Source: a virus
DNA: 64,000 bases
Virus record (IMG/VR): IMGVR_UViG_3300020438_000007
Location: 1 to 64,000 of that record
Reading direction: 5' to 3' (one strand)
Below, in pieces: positions 24,044-33,833 of the stretch (positions are counted from its first letter, which is position 1; each line of letters starts with the position of its first letter). The notes beneath the pieces are model-generated. The model was not told where the DNA came from, did no database searches, and was given only the letters and a program-made list of their open reading frames with translations. The translations under genes and the position numbers were made by a program.

Positions 24044-24071
24044 ATTATACACATTATAAAAAGTTTGTCAA
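24044..24071 (-). promoter_or_regulatory. Sigma70-type promoter before PMM
   Basis: TTGACA (24071-24066), a 16-base spacer, and TATAAT (24049-24044). Only six bases separate the -10 box from the ATG at 24037, so the mRNA would be leaderless or nearly so. Confidence 0.75.
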
Positions 24072-26420
24072 CTATTCTCCGCCTCCGTCGCCTCCGCCGT
24101 TCCCGCCACCATTTCCACCGTTACCGTTTCCACCATGTCCATTACCATTACCGTTTCCATTCTTTCCATTGGTATCATCATCTGAATTGTCTGGTTTTAA
24201 CATTCCGCCATAACCAACTCTATATCCTTTAGGGATAGACTTGCATTTCTTATCATCATTACAATAGTATTCACCTTCACCACACTTTTTCTTCTCTTCA
24301 TCTATTTCATTCTTTCTTACATACTCCTTTCCACCAGCCCCTATGTCAGTTACCTTAACTTTGATCTTTGATGGATCTTTAAGTTTAACTTTAACCATTG
24401 GTTTCTTTGCTTCAATTACAGGAGAGTACTCATCCCTTAGATGATCTGGAATGATGTCAGATACATATTTTTTATGTTCTTTTCTCTGTAGAAGTCTCCT
24501 CCCTCTAGCACCAGCATCCATAGCTTTCATAGGCTCTTTCAACACTGCCTGTTTTCTCTTGACTGCCGCCACCATACCACCAAGTTTCTCAGAAATCAAC
24601 TCACCTGTCTCAGGTTCGTAACCACAGTTCCATGCTCTGAGAGATTTATTGATTCTGGAATCAGGATCTCTTGCAGTCTTAGCAGAGGTAAGTTTTGATT
24701 TCATACCTTTCATTCTTGCACAGAATGATGCTCTTCTCTTGTTACCTTTCTTTTTACTGGGTGCTTTAAGATCTGAGCCTGGATTAGCTCTCTCGTAAGA
24801 CTTACGACCCTTCTCATTCAAACCACCCGAAGAGTTCTTACCAGCCTTTCTTGTCCATGCTGCAGCTTCTGTCATAGAAAGATCAGGAGTATGATCTGCT
24901 GCAAGAGTTCTGTAATCTGGTTCACCCTTCTTTACTGTTCCCTTTTTCTTTGCCATGTTGGCAAGATCTTTTGGTTCTTCTTTTGATTTGTTCCTTGTAG
25001 GATCAATAGAACCCTCAGTAAATTTTACAGGACTTGAGACAGTTCCCTTTCCATCAACATATTTTGTGACTCTAGGGTTCTTCTCATCATCATTTCTAAA
25101 ATCCTTATGTGTTTTTTTCCACTTCTGCCTTGTCATCTCAACAGTTTCTTTCAACTTTTTCTTTTTAGACACCATCATATCTTCCAATCTCTTCTTCTTA
25201 GAGACTGCAATAGCAGACTGTTGTGCTGCATTTTGTGCCTCACCCATCATTTTGGGTCCACCTGCTTTCTTCTCTGCCACTTTCTTTTCATTGGGATTCT
25301 CATTGCCTATGGCAAGATTCCTCATCTTCTGCTTCTTCTGTGCATCCTTATGTTCTTTAGGATTAATCTCAAAGCTATCATTGATCTGAGTAGTGGGGTT
25401 TAGAGTTTCTTTCTTCGCCTTTTCCTGTCTCCTCTTCTTTTCTTTTTGAACTCTCTTCAACATAAACTTATTAGATGGCATACTCTGATCCATCTTACTA
25501 AACTTATCGTGAAGTCTATCCAAGTTGATGTCAGTCTGCCTGTGCATCTTAGCATCTTCTAAGATGTCCCTAAAATTTTCTTTAAGACCCTTAGTTTTCT
25601 TACCTCTTCGGTCTGCATGGTCTGCTCTTCTATCTCTTTGGACACCGCCACCAAGTGGTTCAGATCCATAAGGATTACCGTATCTTTCAAGTCTTTTACC
25701 TGATCTTTTATGATCTGGTACTAATTTGTCAACCTTTGCTTCGTTCACTTTCTTCTTAGGTTTATCAGTACTAACATATGTAGGTTTTGCCGCACCTGAC
25801 TTGGACTGTTGGCCTGGATCTGCTGCCTTCTTTCTCCTTGCCGCAGACTGCCTTTCTGACTTAGACATACTTGCACGTTTAGATGATGACACACACTTAG
25901 GAGTACCCTCGCCTGGCTCGTCACTAGCACAGGTTCCACCTGTAACTACATTAACCCAACCACCTTTACCATCTTTAGACTTGGATCCTTTGAACCACTG
26001 ACGTAGATTACCTTCCTTAACCTCTGGTGTCTTAGGAATCATAACAGGTTCAAACATCTTCTTCTTAGCCCAGTCATCTGGAATCATGAGATGTTTTGCT
26101 TTGAACTGCATGTGTAGAAGAGTAGTGTCAATACCATTCCTTGAAGAAATTTTCTTCATCAGGTCGTCAACTTCACCGTAAGATGGGTAGTCTAATTTTT
26201 CTAGACCATCTTCTAGTTCTTTTACAGCGACTGACTCATTCATTTTTTTCTTCTCAGGTAATCCTTTATGTTTAGTAGATGCAAATTTCTTTACATCTTT
26301 TCTCTTCATGCTGGCAGCAGCTCTTTGAACCTCAAGCGTTTTTTCTCCCTTGAGAGTACCTTTTTGAGCCGCTCTAACAATCCCGAAGAATTTTTGTTGT
26401 TTTTTGGAGACTGCTGGCAT
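24072..26420 (-). CDS. Large basic low-complexity protein (DUF3008 N-terminus)
   Basis: A 782-residue, very Lys-rich protein. The N-terminus MPAVSKKQQKFFGIVRAAQKG fits DUF3008. Further blocks are recognisable in cyanophage virion proteins: RQWFKGSKSKDGKGGWVNVV (about residue 138), AAWTRKAGKNSSGGLNEKGR, and RRASFCARMKGMKSKLTSA. The C-terminus is a run of Gly/Asn repeats. Likely a packaged internal or virion protein that binds DNA; the composition argues against an enzyme. Confidence 0.7.
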   Translation of the reverse strand: MPAVSKKQQKFFGIVRAAQKGTLKGEKTLEVQRAAASMKRKDVKKFASTKHKGLPEKKKMNESVAVKELEDGLEKLDYPSYGEVDDLMKKISSRNGIDTTLLHMQFKAKHLMIPDDWAKKKMFEPVMIPKTPEVKEGNLRQWFKGSKSKDGKGGWVNVVTGGTCASDEPGEGTPKCVSSSKRASMSKSERQSAARRKKAADPGQQSKSGAAKPTYVSTDKPKKKVNEAKVDKLVPDHKRSGKRLERYGNPYGSEPLGGGVQRDRRADHADRRGKKTKGLKENFRDILEDAKMHRQTDINLDRLHDKFSKMDQSMPSNKFMLKRVQKEKKRRQEKAKKETLNPTTQINDSFEINPKEHKDAQKKQKMRNLAIGNENPNEKKVAEKKAGGPKMMGEAQNAAQQSAIAVSKKKRLEDMMVSKKKKLKETVEMTRQKWKKTHKDFRNDDEKNPRVTKYVDGKGTVSSPVKFTEGSIDPTRNKSKEEPKDLANMAKKKGTVKKGEPDYRTLAADHTPDLSMTEAAAWTRKAGKNSSGGLNEKGRKSYERANPGSDLKAPSKKKGNKRRASFCARMKGMKSKLTSAKTARDPDSRINKSLRAWNCGYEPETGELISEKLGGMVAAVKRKQAVLKEPMKAMDAGARGRRLLQRKEHKKYVSDIIPDHLRDEYSPVIEAKKPMVKVKLKDPSKIKVKVTDIGAGGKEYVRKNEIDEEKKKCGEGEYYCNDDKKCKSIPKGYRVGYGGMLKPDNSDDDTNGKNGNGNGNGHGGNGNGGNGGGNGGGDGGGE

Positions 26421-26421
26421 G

Positions 26422-26787
26422 TCATGTACCTAATCCTTTTCCTGATTTCATGTTTTCTTTACTACCGTATCTAGCTTTTGTTTCTACATACCCCTTTGTA
26501 TTATCACCATAACCCATCTCTTTGGCATCTGACTTAAGTTTTTGGTTTGCATTATGTTGTTTAAGATACTTACCTTCACCATCAGTCTTCGCACCTTTCA
26601 CTTTAGGTTTCTGGTTACTACCACTTCTCATGATAGCACCTTTACCATACTGAGCTGTGATGGATTTCTTTACTGCGTCCATTACAGAATCTTTAGATTT
26701 AGATAATGGTTTCTTAGTTCCACCTACATCATAACCTGTTTCTTTTTTGAGACGAGTCGCCTCTTGAAAATCTTGGAAGTTCTTCAT
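26422..26787 (-). CDS. Basic virion-type protein with capsid-targeting-like N-terminus
   Basis: A 121-residue Lys-rich protein starting MKNFQDFQEATRLKKE, which resembles the T4 internal-protein targeting sequence (MKTYQEFIxEA) with a possible protease site after E9. The rest is low-complexity Gly/Lys. It lies in a block of three basic proteins (24.1-28.1 kb). Probably packaged into the head; inference from composition. Confidence 0.65.
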   Translation of the reverse strand: MKNFQDFQEATRLKKETGYDVGGTKKPLSKSKDSVMDAVKKSITAQYGKGAIMRSGSNQKPKVKGAKTDGEGKYLKQHNANQKLKSDAKEMGYGDNTKGYVETKARYGSKENMKSGKGLGT

Positions 26788-28094
26788 TTCTTTTTACCTA
26801 AGTCTTTAATAGATGACGTACCTTGAACAATCTTTGAACGTCCATAGGGGTTTCTGACATCATCATTGTCAGCAGACTTACGATACCTTTCTGGTTGTCC
26901 TCTACCAGTTGTGTTATTTCTTTTCTTACCATCAAAAGAAGTATATTGATTGGAAGTTTTGTTTTTCCTACCTTTAAAGGCATATTCATCATTTCTTCTA
27001 CCCATCTTGTTTGCAAGACTTTTACTTATGCCCTTGTCTTCATTACCTTCACCAGCACCAGCATTGTAAGCGGCCATTCTGTTCTCATCAAGTGAGTCCA
27101 GTTCATCTCTCCAATTAGAGAAACTACTCATCTGGATTGCTGCTACCTTTTGTTGTAACTTTGTATCCTGTTTGTTGTCTTTCTTGATTATCTTATTAAC
27201 CAATGCTTTTTTGGCCATGTTAGCCGATTTTAATTTCCGTTCTGCTTGTCTTTGTGAAGCTTGATTGACTGGTGACATAGACATTTCATCTAGGTTGTGA
27301 TCAACTTCTTCTTTCTTTGAACTGTTACCATAGTTTGCAGCACCCTTCTTGCGACACTGTACTAATCTACCTGATGCGTATGCAGATGGCCAAACACTTG
27401 CACTTGCTTTTACTTTTTTATAACAAGCGTCTTTCTTACCACTACCACTTCCTTTCTTATCTTCTTCGGTAACTACTTCTTCTTTATTCAGGATCGCCTG
27501 CCTACGTCCTGAAGGATCTTGTATTGCAATGCGACGTTGCATCTGCTTATTGGCTTCTTTCGATTTACCATGATGTGCAGCGACAACTTCTTTAGCATAA
27601 GCTTTATCAGCCTGACGTGACATCTTCTCTTTAGGAAGTGGTTTGTATCCTTCTAAAAGAGCCTCCAGAACCATATCTCTAGAACCCCAAAGATCATTCT
27701 CACTAATAAATGCCTCTACTAATTCTTCATCAGACCATCTGTCTGTGTCATATCCCTCTTCTACAATACCTGTCAACCAAGTATCAAATGTCTCTCTATG
27801 ATTCTCTTTCTCTAGGAGTTTAAGTGTATTCCATTCCGATCTATACTTTCCTTCCTTCTTTAATTTCTTTTGTTGCCAAGAGTCAAGTGCCTGATCTGGA
27901 CGTTTCCCTGATGCCATCTCAGATTTCTTATGAGCTTGAAATGCAGAAGCGGACTTCGCTCTGTCAGCATCCCTCTGTTGGTTCTTTGCAGCTTGATCTT
28001 GAATCTTTTTCTTTACATTGTCCTCATTCTTTTGTAGATTAGGATGTAAAGGCGATTCATAAATTGCAGAATAGGCTTCAGAAAGTTTGTCCAT
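26784..28094 (-). CDS. Basic virion-type protein with DUF5872-like segment
   Basis: A 436-residue basic protein starting MDKLSEAYSAIYES. A conserved-looking block KKDACYKKVKASASVWPSAY then GRLVQCRKKG (about residues 220-250) matches DUF5872-like modules. A FSNWRDELDSLDEN motif occurs near residue 330. The ATG at 28094 is chosen because an upstream start at 28121 would precede the likely transcript start of the late promoter. Likely head-internal or structural. Confidence 0.7.
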   Translation of the reverse strand: MDKLSEAYSAIYESPLHPNLQKNEDNVKKKIQDQAAKNQQRDADRAKSASAFQAHKKSEMASGKRPDQALDSWQQKKLKKEGKYRSEWNTLKLLEKENHRETFDTWLTGIVEEGYDTDRWSDEELVEAFISENDLWGSRDMVLEALLEGYKPLPKEKMSRQADKAYAKEVVAAHHGKSKEANKQMQRRIAIQDPSGRRQAILNKEEVVTEEDKKGSGSGKKDACYKKVKASASVWPSAYASGRLVQCRKKGAANYGNSSKKEEVDHNLDEMSMSPVNQASQRQAERKLKSANMAKKALVNKIIKKDNKQDTKLQQKVAAIQMSSFSNWRDELDSLDENRMAAYNAGAGEGNEDKGISKSLANKMGRRNDEYAFKGRKNKTSNQYTSFDGKKRNNTTGRGQPERYRKSADNDDVRNPYGRSKIVQGTSSIKDLGKKK

Positions 28095-28125
28095 TTTAAA
28101 AGGATACAGTATAGCTATCATAACG

Positions 28126-28146
28126 TATTTATTATATCAATAAATA
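28126..28146. promoter_or_regulatory. Palindromic divergent late promoter pair
   Basis: TATTTATT (28126-28133), five bases, then AATAAATA (28139-28146): the same late-promoter box (seven of eight of TATAAATA) on both strands, forming a perfect palindrome. The plus copy serves the tail-fibre gene at 28176, the minus copy the basic virion proteins from 28094. The two polymerases would face apart and their boxes nearly touch. Confidence 0.65.
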
Positions 28147-28175
28147 GAAGACAGGGACTCTATATTTTTAGCTAA

Positions 28176-30731
28176 ATGGCTCGTCAGGGAATATTTACTG
28201 GATTCACACCGAATGATGGTCTGGGAGATTCCCTTGCCTTAGGCGCATCCAAAGTAAATCAAAACTTTACAGAGATTTATACTACCTTCGGTGACGGTAC
28301 AAATCTCAGTGTTAATGCAGGGAGTGCTGGTACTTGGACGAAGGCAGGGAACACAGGAATTTACACAAGTAAGAACGTTGGCATCGGTACGACTGATCCT
28401 ACTGCTTCTTTATTTGTATCAGGTAATGTTCAATTAACAGGTATTACAACTGGAACATTCGTTGGAGATGGTTCTGGTCTAACAGGTGTGACCGCAGTTG
28501 GTCAAGGTGTTGTTATAAAAGACAGTGGAACACTAGTTGGTGTTGCACAAAGTCTTAACTTAGATAAGAATTTAACTGTCACACAGGTGTTTGGTGGAAA
28601 TGTAACAGTTTCTGCTGCTGATACTGTAGGATTTGCGTTCACTTCTGGATTCTCTACTACATCTGCATACGCAAACGTTTCTGGAGTATCAACCACTGCA
28701 ACAACTGCTGGGTTTGCTGACACTGCAACACTGGCATACACTGCAAACTTCGCCACGATTGCTGGTATCGTAACTTACTCACAGGCATCTGGTATTGCAA
28801 CCAACTCTGGTGTTGCTGAGTATGCAAAGGTAGCTGGTATCGCATCATACGTTGCCAATGCAGGGTTCTCAACCATGGCGGGGTATGCACATACCGCAGG
28901 CATCGCCACAGTCGCACAGAATTTAACAGGAACTCCTTCTATTGTTATCGACAATATCAATTCTGCGATTGGTATTGTGACCATGCCTGGTCAAGGTAGT
29001 AAGATGCGTTTCGACTTTGACGCAACAGGTGATCTACCCCAATCAACCTCTTGGAGAGGTATGTTTGCATGGGCAAACAACACCAAGACTGCATATGTTT
29101 CCAGTGGAACCACAATGGGTGGTTACAATGGTTGGAGACAGATACTTCATCAGGATGACGAAGGCAACTACTTTACAGTAGGTGTCATAACTGCATCCAA
29201 GTTTGCTGGTGATGGATCTGGACTTACAAACTTACCATCAACAGATAGTATTTGGAGAACAAACTCCACTGGTATTCACACTCTCAGCAACGTTGGTCTT
29301 GGAACTACCAACACAGAAGGATATAAACTTAACGTACTAGGTAACTTAAAGTTACAAGGCAGACTGGACGGAACTGCAACAGATAATATACTACCTCACT
29401 TGTGGTCAACCTACGCATCTCTACCATCATCATCCACTTATCATGGTGCATTTGCTCACGTTCATGAGACAGGAAAGGCATACTATGCACACGCTGGTTG
29501 GAATGAACTGGTCAATAAAAATCAAGATCAATCGGTTGGAACTGGAACTGAAAACTATAGAGTTGGTGTTCTAACTGCAATATCATTTACTGGAGATGGA
29601 TCTGGTTTAAGTAATATCAATGTATCATACGCAGCTTCAGCTGGTATTGCAACTCTATCACAAGGACTAGAAGGTAAACCAGACATCTTAGTTGCTAACA
29701 TCAACTGTACTGGTATTACTACTAGTGCAACATTCGTTGGAGATGGTTCTGGACTGACAGGTATCACTGCATCTGGTAGTGGTATTATCATCAGAGAAGG
29801 CGGCACACTCGTAGGAACTATTGGAACTGTAAACTTCGGAACTGGTTTCGATGTTTCCCCTGCATCTGCTGGTGTAGTAACAGTCACCACATCAGGTGGC
29901 GGCGGTGGTGGTATCTCTGGTATTGTATATCAGGAGGAAGGATCTACTGTTGGTACTGCACAAACCGTTAACTTCATTGGTGTTGCATGTACAGTAACAC
30001 ATAGTGGTGGAGTTGCAACTGTCAACTTGGCAGGAGCAGTACCATTCACAGGACCTGCTGCAAGCATAACTGCACTTGACATTACACAGTATGAAGCAGC
30101 ATATGGATGGGGTGATCACTCTGGTGCTGGATATCTGACAGGTATAGGTGGTCAAGGATTAGGTAATCTAAACAACGTTTCTAATGTATCTCCAAGTACA
30201 AGTGATGTATTAACATGGAGTGGATCACAGTGGGCACCAGCCGCACCTACAGGTGGTAGTGGTGGAATAATAATTAAAGAAGAAGGAAGTCAAGTTGCAG
30301 CAGGAATCACCTCACTTAATTTTGTTGGATCTACTGTAAGTGCAACTGCTTCTGGAACAGATGGAACTATCACAATCACTTCTGGTGGTGGTGGAGGTGG
30401 CAGTATTTCCACAACTGGAGTTGGAACATACACTGCATCTGCTGGTGTGGAACAACAGGTAGATTCATGGTCTAAGTTAAGTTACTCTGGTGCAGAGTAC
30501 ACATTTATGATTGGTCTAGGAACATTCAGACAATCACAGAAAGTTCTTGTCATGCACGATGGAACTACGGCGTTCTCACAAGAATATGGCATCATGTTCT
30601 CTCCAGAACAACAGGTATCAATCGCTGCAACTGTAAGTAGTAACAACGTTCTAGTTAAAGTTACTCCTGAGTCAGGGATATCTGGTTTATCAACATACAG
30701 ATTCGTTAAAACTTTTATTGAGAACCTATGA
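28176..30731 (+). CDS. Tail fibre-like structural protein
   Basis: An 851-residue protein, first gene of the plus-strand block. The N-terminus (MARQGIFTGFTPNDGLGDSL, then GASKVNQNFTEIYTTFGDG) matches the 1099-residue fibre at 40979. Many short repeats follow (VGDGSGLTG three times or more, GIGTTDPTASLFV, AGIAT), typical of trimeric beta fibres. The C-terminal 110 residues are not repetitive and probably bind the receptor or the next fibre subunit. Its stop overlaps the next start (ATGA). Confidence 0.85.
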   Translation: MARQGIFTGFTPNDGLGDSLALGASKVNQNFTEIYTTFGDGTNLSVNAGSAGTWTKAGNTGIYTSKNVGIGTTDPTASLFVSGNVQLTGITTGTFVGDGSGLTGVTAVGQGVVIKDSGTLVGVAQSLNLDKNLTVTQVFGGNVTVSAADTVGFAFTSGFSTTSAYANVSGVSTTATTAGFADTATLAYTANFATIAGIVTYSQASGIATNSGVAEYAKVAGIASYVANAGFSTMAGYAHTAGIATVAQNLTGTPSIVIDNINSAIGIVTMPGQGSKMRFDFDATGDLPQSTSWRGMFAWANNTKTAYVSSGTTMGGYNGWRQILHQDDEGNYFTVGVITASKFAGDGSGLTNLPSTDSIWRTNSTGIHTLSNVGLGTTNTEGYKLNVLGNLKLQGRLDGTATDNILPHLWSTYASLPSSSTYHGAFAHVHETGKAYYAHAGWNELVNKNQDQSVGTGTENYRVGVLTAISFTGDGSGLSNINVSYAASAGIATLSQGLEGKPDILVANINCTGITTSATFVGDGSGLTGITASGSGIIIREGGTLVGTIGTVNFGTGFDVSPASAGVVTVTTSGGGGGGISGIVYQEEGSTVGTAQTVNFIGVACTVTHSGGVATVNLAGAVPFTGPAASITALDITQYEAAYGWGDHSGAGYLTGIGGQGLGNLNNVSNVSPSTSDVLTWSGSQWAPAAPTGGSGGIIIKEEGSQVAAGITSLNFVGSTVSATASGTDGTITITSGGGGGGSISTTGVGTYTASAGVEQQVDSWSKLSYSGAEYTFMIGLGTFRQSQKVLVMHDGTTAFSQEYGIMFSPEQQVSIAATVSSNNVLVKVTPESGISGLSTYRFVKTFIENL

Positions 30732-32944
30732 TTCATACTAGTACGAACACTCTCGATAGGTCAGGCCTGGCTACCAAGCCAGTTGGAACTGATGACAAGA
30801 AGGCATACTCTATTAAATGTTATACCAAAAATGATTGGGTATTCATTCATGAGGAACTAGAGAAAGATGGATCATTGGAAGATAACATTCCTGATCCAAC
30901 AATAGTATGTCCTGACAAGAAGGAACATAGTGATACCAGAGCAACTTACATGTTGACTGATGCGGAAGCAGAGGATTTAAGAAAACATGAGAAGGTACAG
31001 TGGGTCTGTATTGACTATGATGTATATCCAGGCAACTATTCTCCAGATCCAAAAGATATTATCGCTGGTGTACAAAAATTTGGTAGGTTCAATAAGACAG
31101 TATCTAACTACAGAGCATGGAATACTTCGCCAACAGGCACTAGGCCACCAACAACCCAGGCTGGTATTGGTGCAACAGATAAGAACAGAACTGGATATCA
31201 AATACTAAGACATACACAAAAAGAAAACCCTTGGGATGCAACATCCACTGGGCTGACTGGATCTGATCATCTAATAATAGAGACTGAACCAAAGCAATTA
31301 GGTGATGGCACTGGTGTAGATGCAATCGTAGCTGATGATGGTTTCTGGATTGCACACCCAGAATTTGTAACAACTGACGATGATCCTGTAGGTTGGTCAA
31401 CAGGAAACGCATTAACATGGAGTGGTATATCTACAACTCCAGGCACATGTGGTGTTCTAGATGTACTTCTTGATGGTCCATATTATATTGACCCAGCATG
31501 GTTCAATGCAGATCCAGGCAATAGATTGATTCAACGTTGGGACGGAACAACAGTACCAGTAGAGTCTGTTGCAAGAGCATGGTGGTCTGATTCAAGTCAG
31601 AGATCAGTAGGATTCTCTACCATTGGCACTACAAATGGTTTCAGTGCTTCATATAGTAGACAAAGTTGCAACGGAAGTAACACACAGAAACCAACCAACG
31701 GTTCTGATCACGGAACTCAGTGTTCTGGTCAAGTATATGGTAAGAATTATGGATCGGCATATAACTGTAACAAATGGGTATTGAATGGTATCGGTGGTTC
31801 TAATGCTGGAATCAATGGTAGTCAATTTGATATACAGAAACTCTTCCACTTATATAAACCAAACTATGATAGACATTCTGCTATCACTGGTAAAGAAAAT
31901 GATACTAAAAACCCCACACTATCAAGTAATAGTTGGGGTTACAGATCTAGCTCTATACATACCACAGGTTACTATTGGTATAGACCATCAGCAACAGATG
32001 GATCAGAGACTGGCGTATCCTATAGTAGTGGTGCTGAACCAGAATTCATTGATTTACTAGGCGCATATGGTGATAGTAATAGGTGTAAAGGAGAGATGGT
32101 AGAAAGTTCTGTAACTGCTGCTGGTGATGAGTTAGCTGAGGCGGGAGTTATCTTCGTCTGTGCTGCTGGTAATAGTAATCAGACTCAATGTAGTCCTGGC
32201 GATCTTGACTTTGATAATTATTGGGCTACCAGTTCTCAAGGTAACAGTTCTTCCTTAGAATCCGCAACTCATAGTGAATTTGGATTGACATGTTATAACA
32301 CTATCAATAGAAGAGGATGGCCACAGGCACTAGGTAAAACCACATCTGGATTATCTACTGCTGGAACTGAATATGCTGCTATTAATATTGGTGCATTAGA
32401 TGATCAAATTACAAGTAGTGGACTAGGTGGTAACACCACAGACTACAAAGAAAAGAAAGTGAACTATAGTGATATGGGAACAGGTATTGATTGTTATGGT
32501 GCTGCTGATGACACACTCACAGCAGATGGAAGAGCATCATCTCTTACATATGTTCACCCAGAAACATATACTGGTCTCACACTTACCCCATATGATATTG
32601 ATTTTGGTGGTACTAGTTCTGGATGTCCTACATGTGCTGGTTGGTTAACTACCAAACTACAATATAATAGAGATTGGACTTGGAGAGAAATAAAAGATTG
32701 GTTGAAAAACCAGTGTGGTAGTCAATCTCCTGACAGATTTTACTATGGTGATAACATTACATCTTTCACTGCAACAACAGCTGCATGGGAAGATATGTAT
32801 TCCGTTCAGATGTATGGTCAAGGACCTGTTGTCATCTGGGATGCTCCTACTGGTTCACCTACCGAACCCAAAAAACCTGAGATAAAAATCACCAACTCCC
32901 CTAACCTTAAAATCAGTGGTGGAGTTGAGATAAAGTTCTCTTAA
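30728..32944 (+). CDS. Subtilisin-like (S8) serine protease, fibre-associated
   Basis: A 738-residue protein with all catalytic elements of peptidase S8: Asp near 203-204 (VDAIVADDGF), His327 (GSDHGTQCSG), oxyanion Asn481 (VCAAGNSN) and Ser629 (FGGTSSGCP). The Asp-to-His gap (about 120 residues) is much longer than usual, leaving room for an insert. No signal peptide. Placed between fibre genes and translationally coupled to one, it is probably a virion enzyme that cuts a fibre, capsule protein or host surface protein. Confidence 0.85.
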   Translation: MIHTSTNTLDRSGLATKPVGTDDKKAYSIKCYTKNDWVFIHEELEKDGSLEDNIPDPTIVCPDKKEHSDTRATYMLTDAEAEDLRKHEKVQWVCIDYDVYPGNYSPDPKDIIAGVQKFGRFNKTVSNYRAWNTSPTGTRPPTTQAGIGATDKNRTGYQILRHTQKENPWDATSTGLTGSDHLIIETEPKQLGDGTGVDAIVADDGFWIAHPEFVTTDDDPVGWSTGNALTWSGISTTPGTCGVLDVLLDGPYYIDPAWFNADPGNRLIQRWDGTTVPVESVARAWWSDSSQRSVGFSTIGTTNGFSASYSRQSCNGSNTQKPTNGSDHGTQCSGQVYGKNYGSAYNCNKWVLNGIGGSNAGINGSQFDIQKLFHLYKPNYDRHSAITGKENDTKNPTLSSNSWGYRSSSIHTTGYYWYRPSATDGSETGVSYSSGAEPEFIDLLGAYGDSNRCKGEMVESSVTAAGDELAEAGVIFVCAAGNSNQTQCSPGDLDFDNYWATSSQGNSSSLESATHSEFGLTCYNTINRRGWPQALGKTTSGLSTAGTEYAAINIGALDDQITSSGLGGNTTDYKEKKVNYSDMGTGIDCYGAADDTLTADGRASSLTYVHPETYTGLTLTPYDIDFGGTSSGCPTCAGWLTTKLQYNRDWTWREIKDWLKNQCGSQSPDRFYYGDNITSFTATTAAWEDMYSVQMYGQGPVVIWDAPTGSPTEPKKPEIKITNSPNLKISGGVEIKFS

Positions 32945-32950
32945 TAAATA
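32943..32950 (+). promoter_or_regulatory. Late promoter
   Basis: AATAAATA, seven of eight bases of the T4 late consensus, lies 19 bases before the fibre-cupredoxin gene at 32969. It overlaps the stop codon of the protease gene, a typical T4 arrangement. Confidence 0.5.
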
Positions 32951-32968
32951 CTAAAAAGTACTAGCGAA

Positions 32969-33832
32969 ATGGCAGAAAAATCATTTGGTGTAAAGGACCT
33001 GAATATAGTTGGAGCGAGTGGTGATCCAACTATAGAAAGTAATGGCGACCTTAATTTAAAAGCTGGTCAAGTTGCAATCCAAACTAACACCACAATCACA
33101 GGAGTAGTTACTGCAACATCATTCAGTGGTAATGGATCAGGATTAACAGGAGTTACTGCTTCTGGAACTGGTATCATCATCAAAGATGGTGGATCAACAG
33201 TTGGAACTGCTGGAACCATAGACTTTGGAGCAAACTTAAGTGTGTCCGCACTATCAGGTGCAGCTGTGACTGTGACTGCGAGTGCTGGCGGAATCACTAT
33301 TGAAGATGAAGGCAGTGCATTATCCACAGCTGCAACCACACTAGACTTTGTTGGAGGTGGAGTGGTTGCATCTGGTACTGGAGCAGAAAAAACAATTACT
33401 ATTGCTGGTGCATCTGTCCCTGCAAACTTAACTGCAACAACCTTAGATGTAGTTGGAATCGTAACTGCTGGTAGTTTTGTTACCGATCTAATTACTGGAA
33501 ACGGAAGTGATCGTGGATTCTGTACTAGATATTATGTAACTGCAAACGGTGCTTCAGACTATAGATTTGCAGGGCCTGGAATACTTAATACTGTAGGTGA
33601 TCCTACTCTATATCTACATAGAGGATTCACATACTTGTTTGAGAACTCAACTGGTAGTTCACACCCATTCCGTATTCAATTTACAGGAACAACTACAGGT
33701 GTGGGAACATATGTCAGTGGAAGTCAGAATGGAGCACAGATATTTACAATACCTCACGATGCTCCACTCAGTTATGAATATCAATGTACTGCACATGCCA
33801 GTATGAAAGGAACATTTATTATCCCTAATTAG
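32969..33832 (+). CDS. Fibre-repeat protein with C-terminal cupredoxin-like domain
   Basis: A 287-residue protein. Residues 1-170 carry the same fibre repeats as the gene at 28176 (GNGSGLTGVTASGTGIIIKD, GSTVGTAG). Residues 185-287 form a small beta domain with the type-1 copper ligand set: H232 (SSHPFRIQF) and C273-x2-H276-x2-M279 (YQCTAHASMKG), spaced as in amicyanin. The fold call is good; whether it binds copper and acts in electron transfer or as a rigid adhesion domain is inference. Confidence 0.78.
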   Translation: MAEKSFGVKDLNIVGASGDPTIESNGDLNLKAGQVAIQTNTTITGVVTATSFSGNGSGLTGVTASGTGIIIKDGGSTVGTAGTIDFGANLSVSALSGAAVTVTASAGGITIEDEGSALSTAATTLDFVGGGVVASGTGAEKTITIAGASVPANLTATTLDVVGIVTAGSFVTDLITGNGSDRGFCTRYYVTANGASDYRFAGPGILNTVGDPTLYLHRGFTYLFENSTGSSHPFRIQFTGTTTGVGTYVSGSQNGAQIFTIPHDAPLSYEYQCTAHASMKGTFIIPN

Positions 33833-33833
33833 T

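Noticed and set aside
24955-25389. Plus-strand frames of 98-144 codons inside the 782-residue basic protein
   Set aside because: Phe/Leu/Ser-rich translations are the mirror of Lys/Glu-rich codons on the coding strand.
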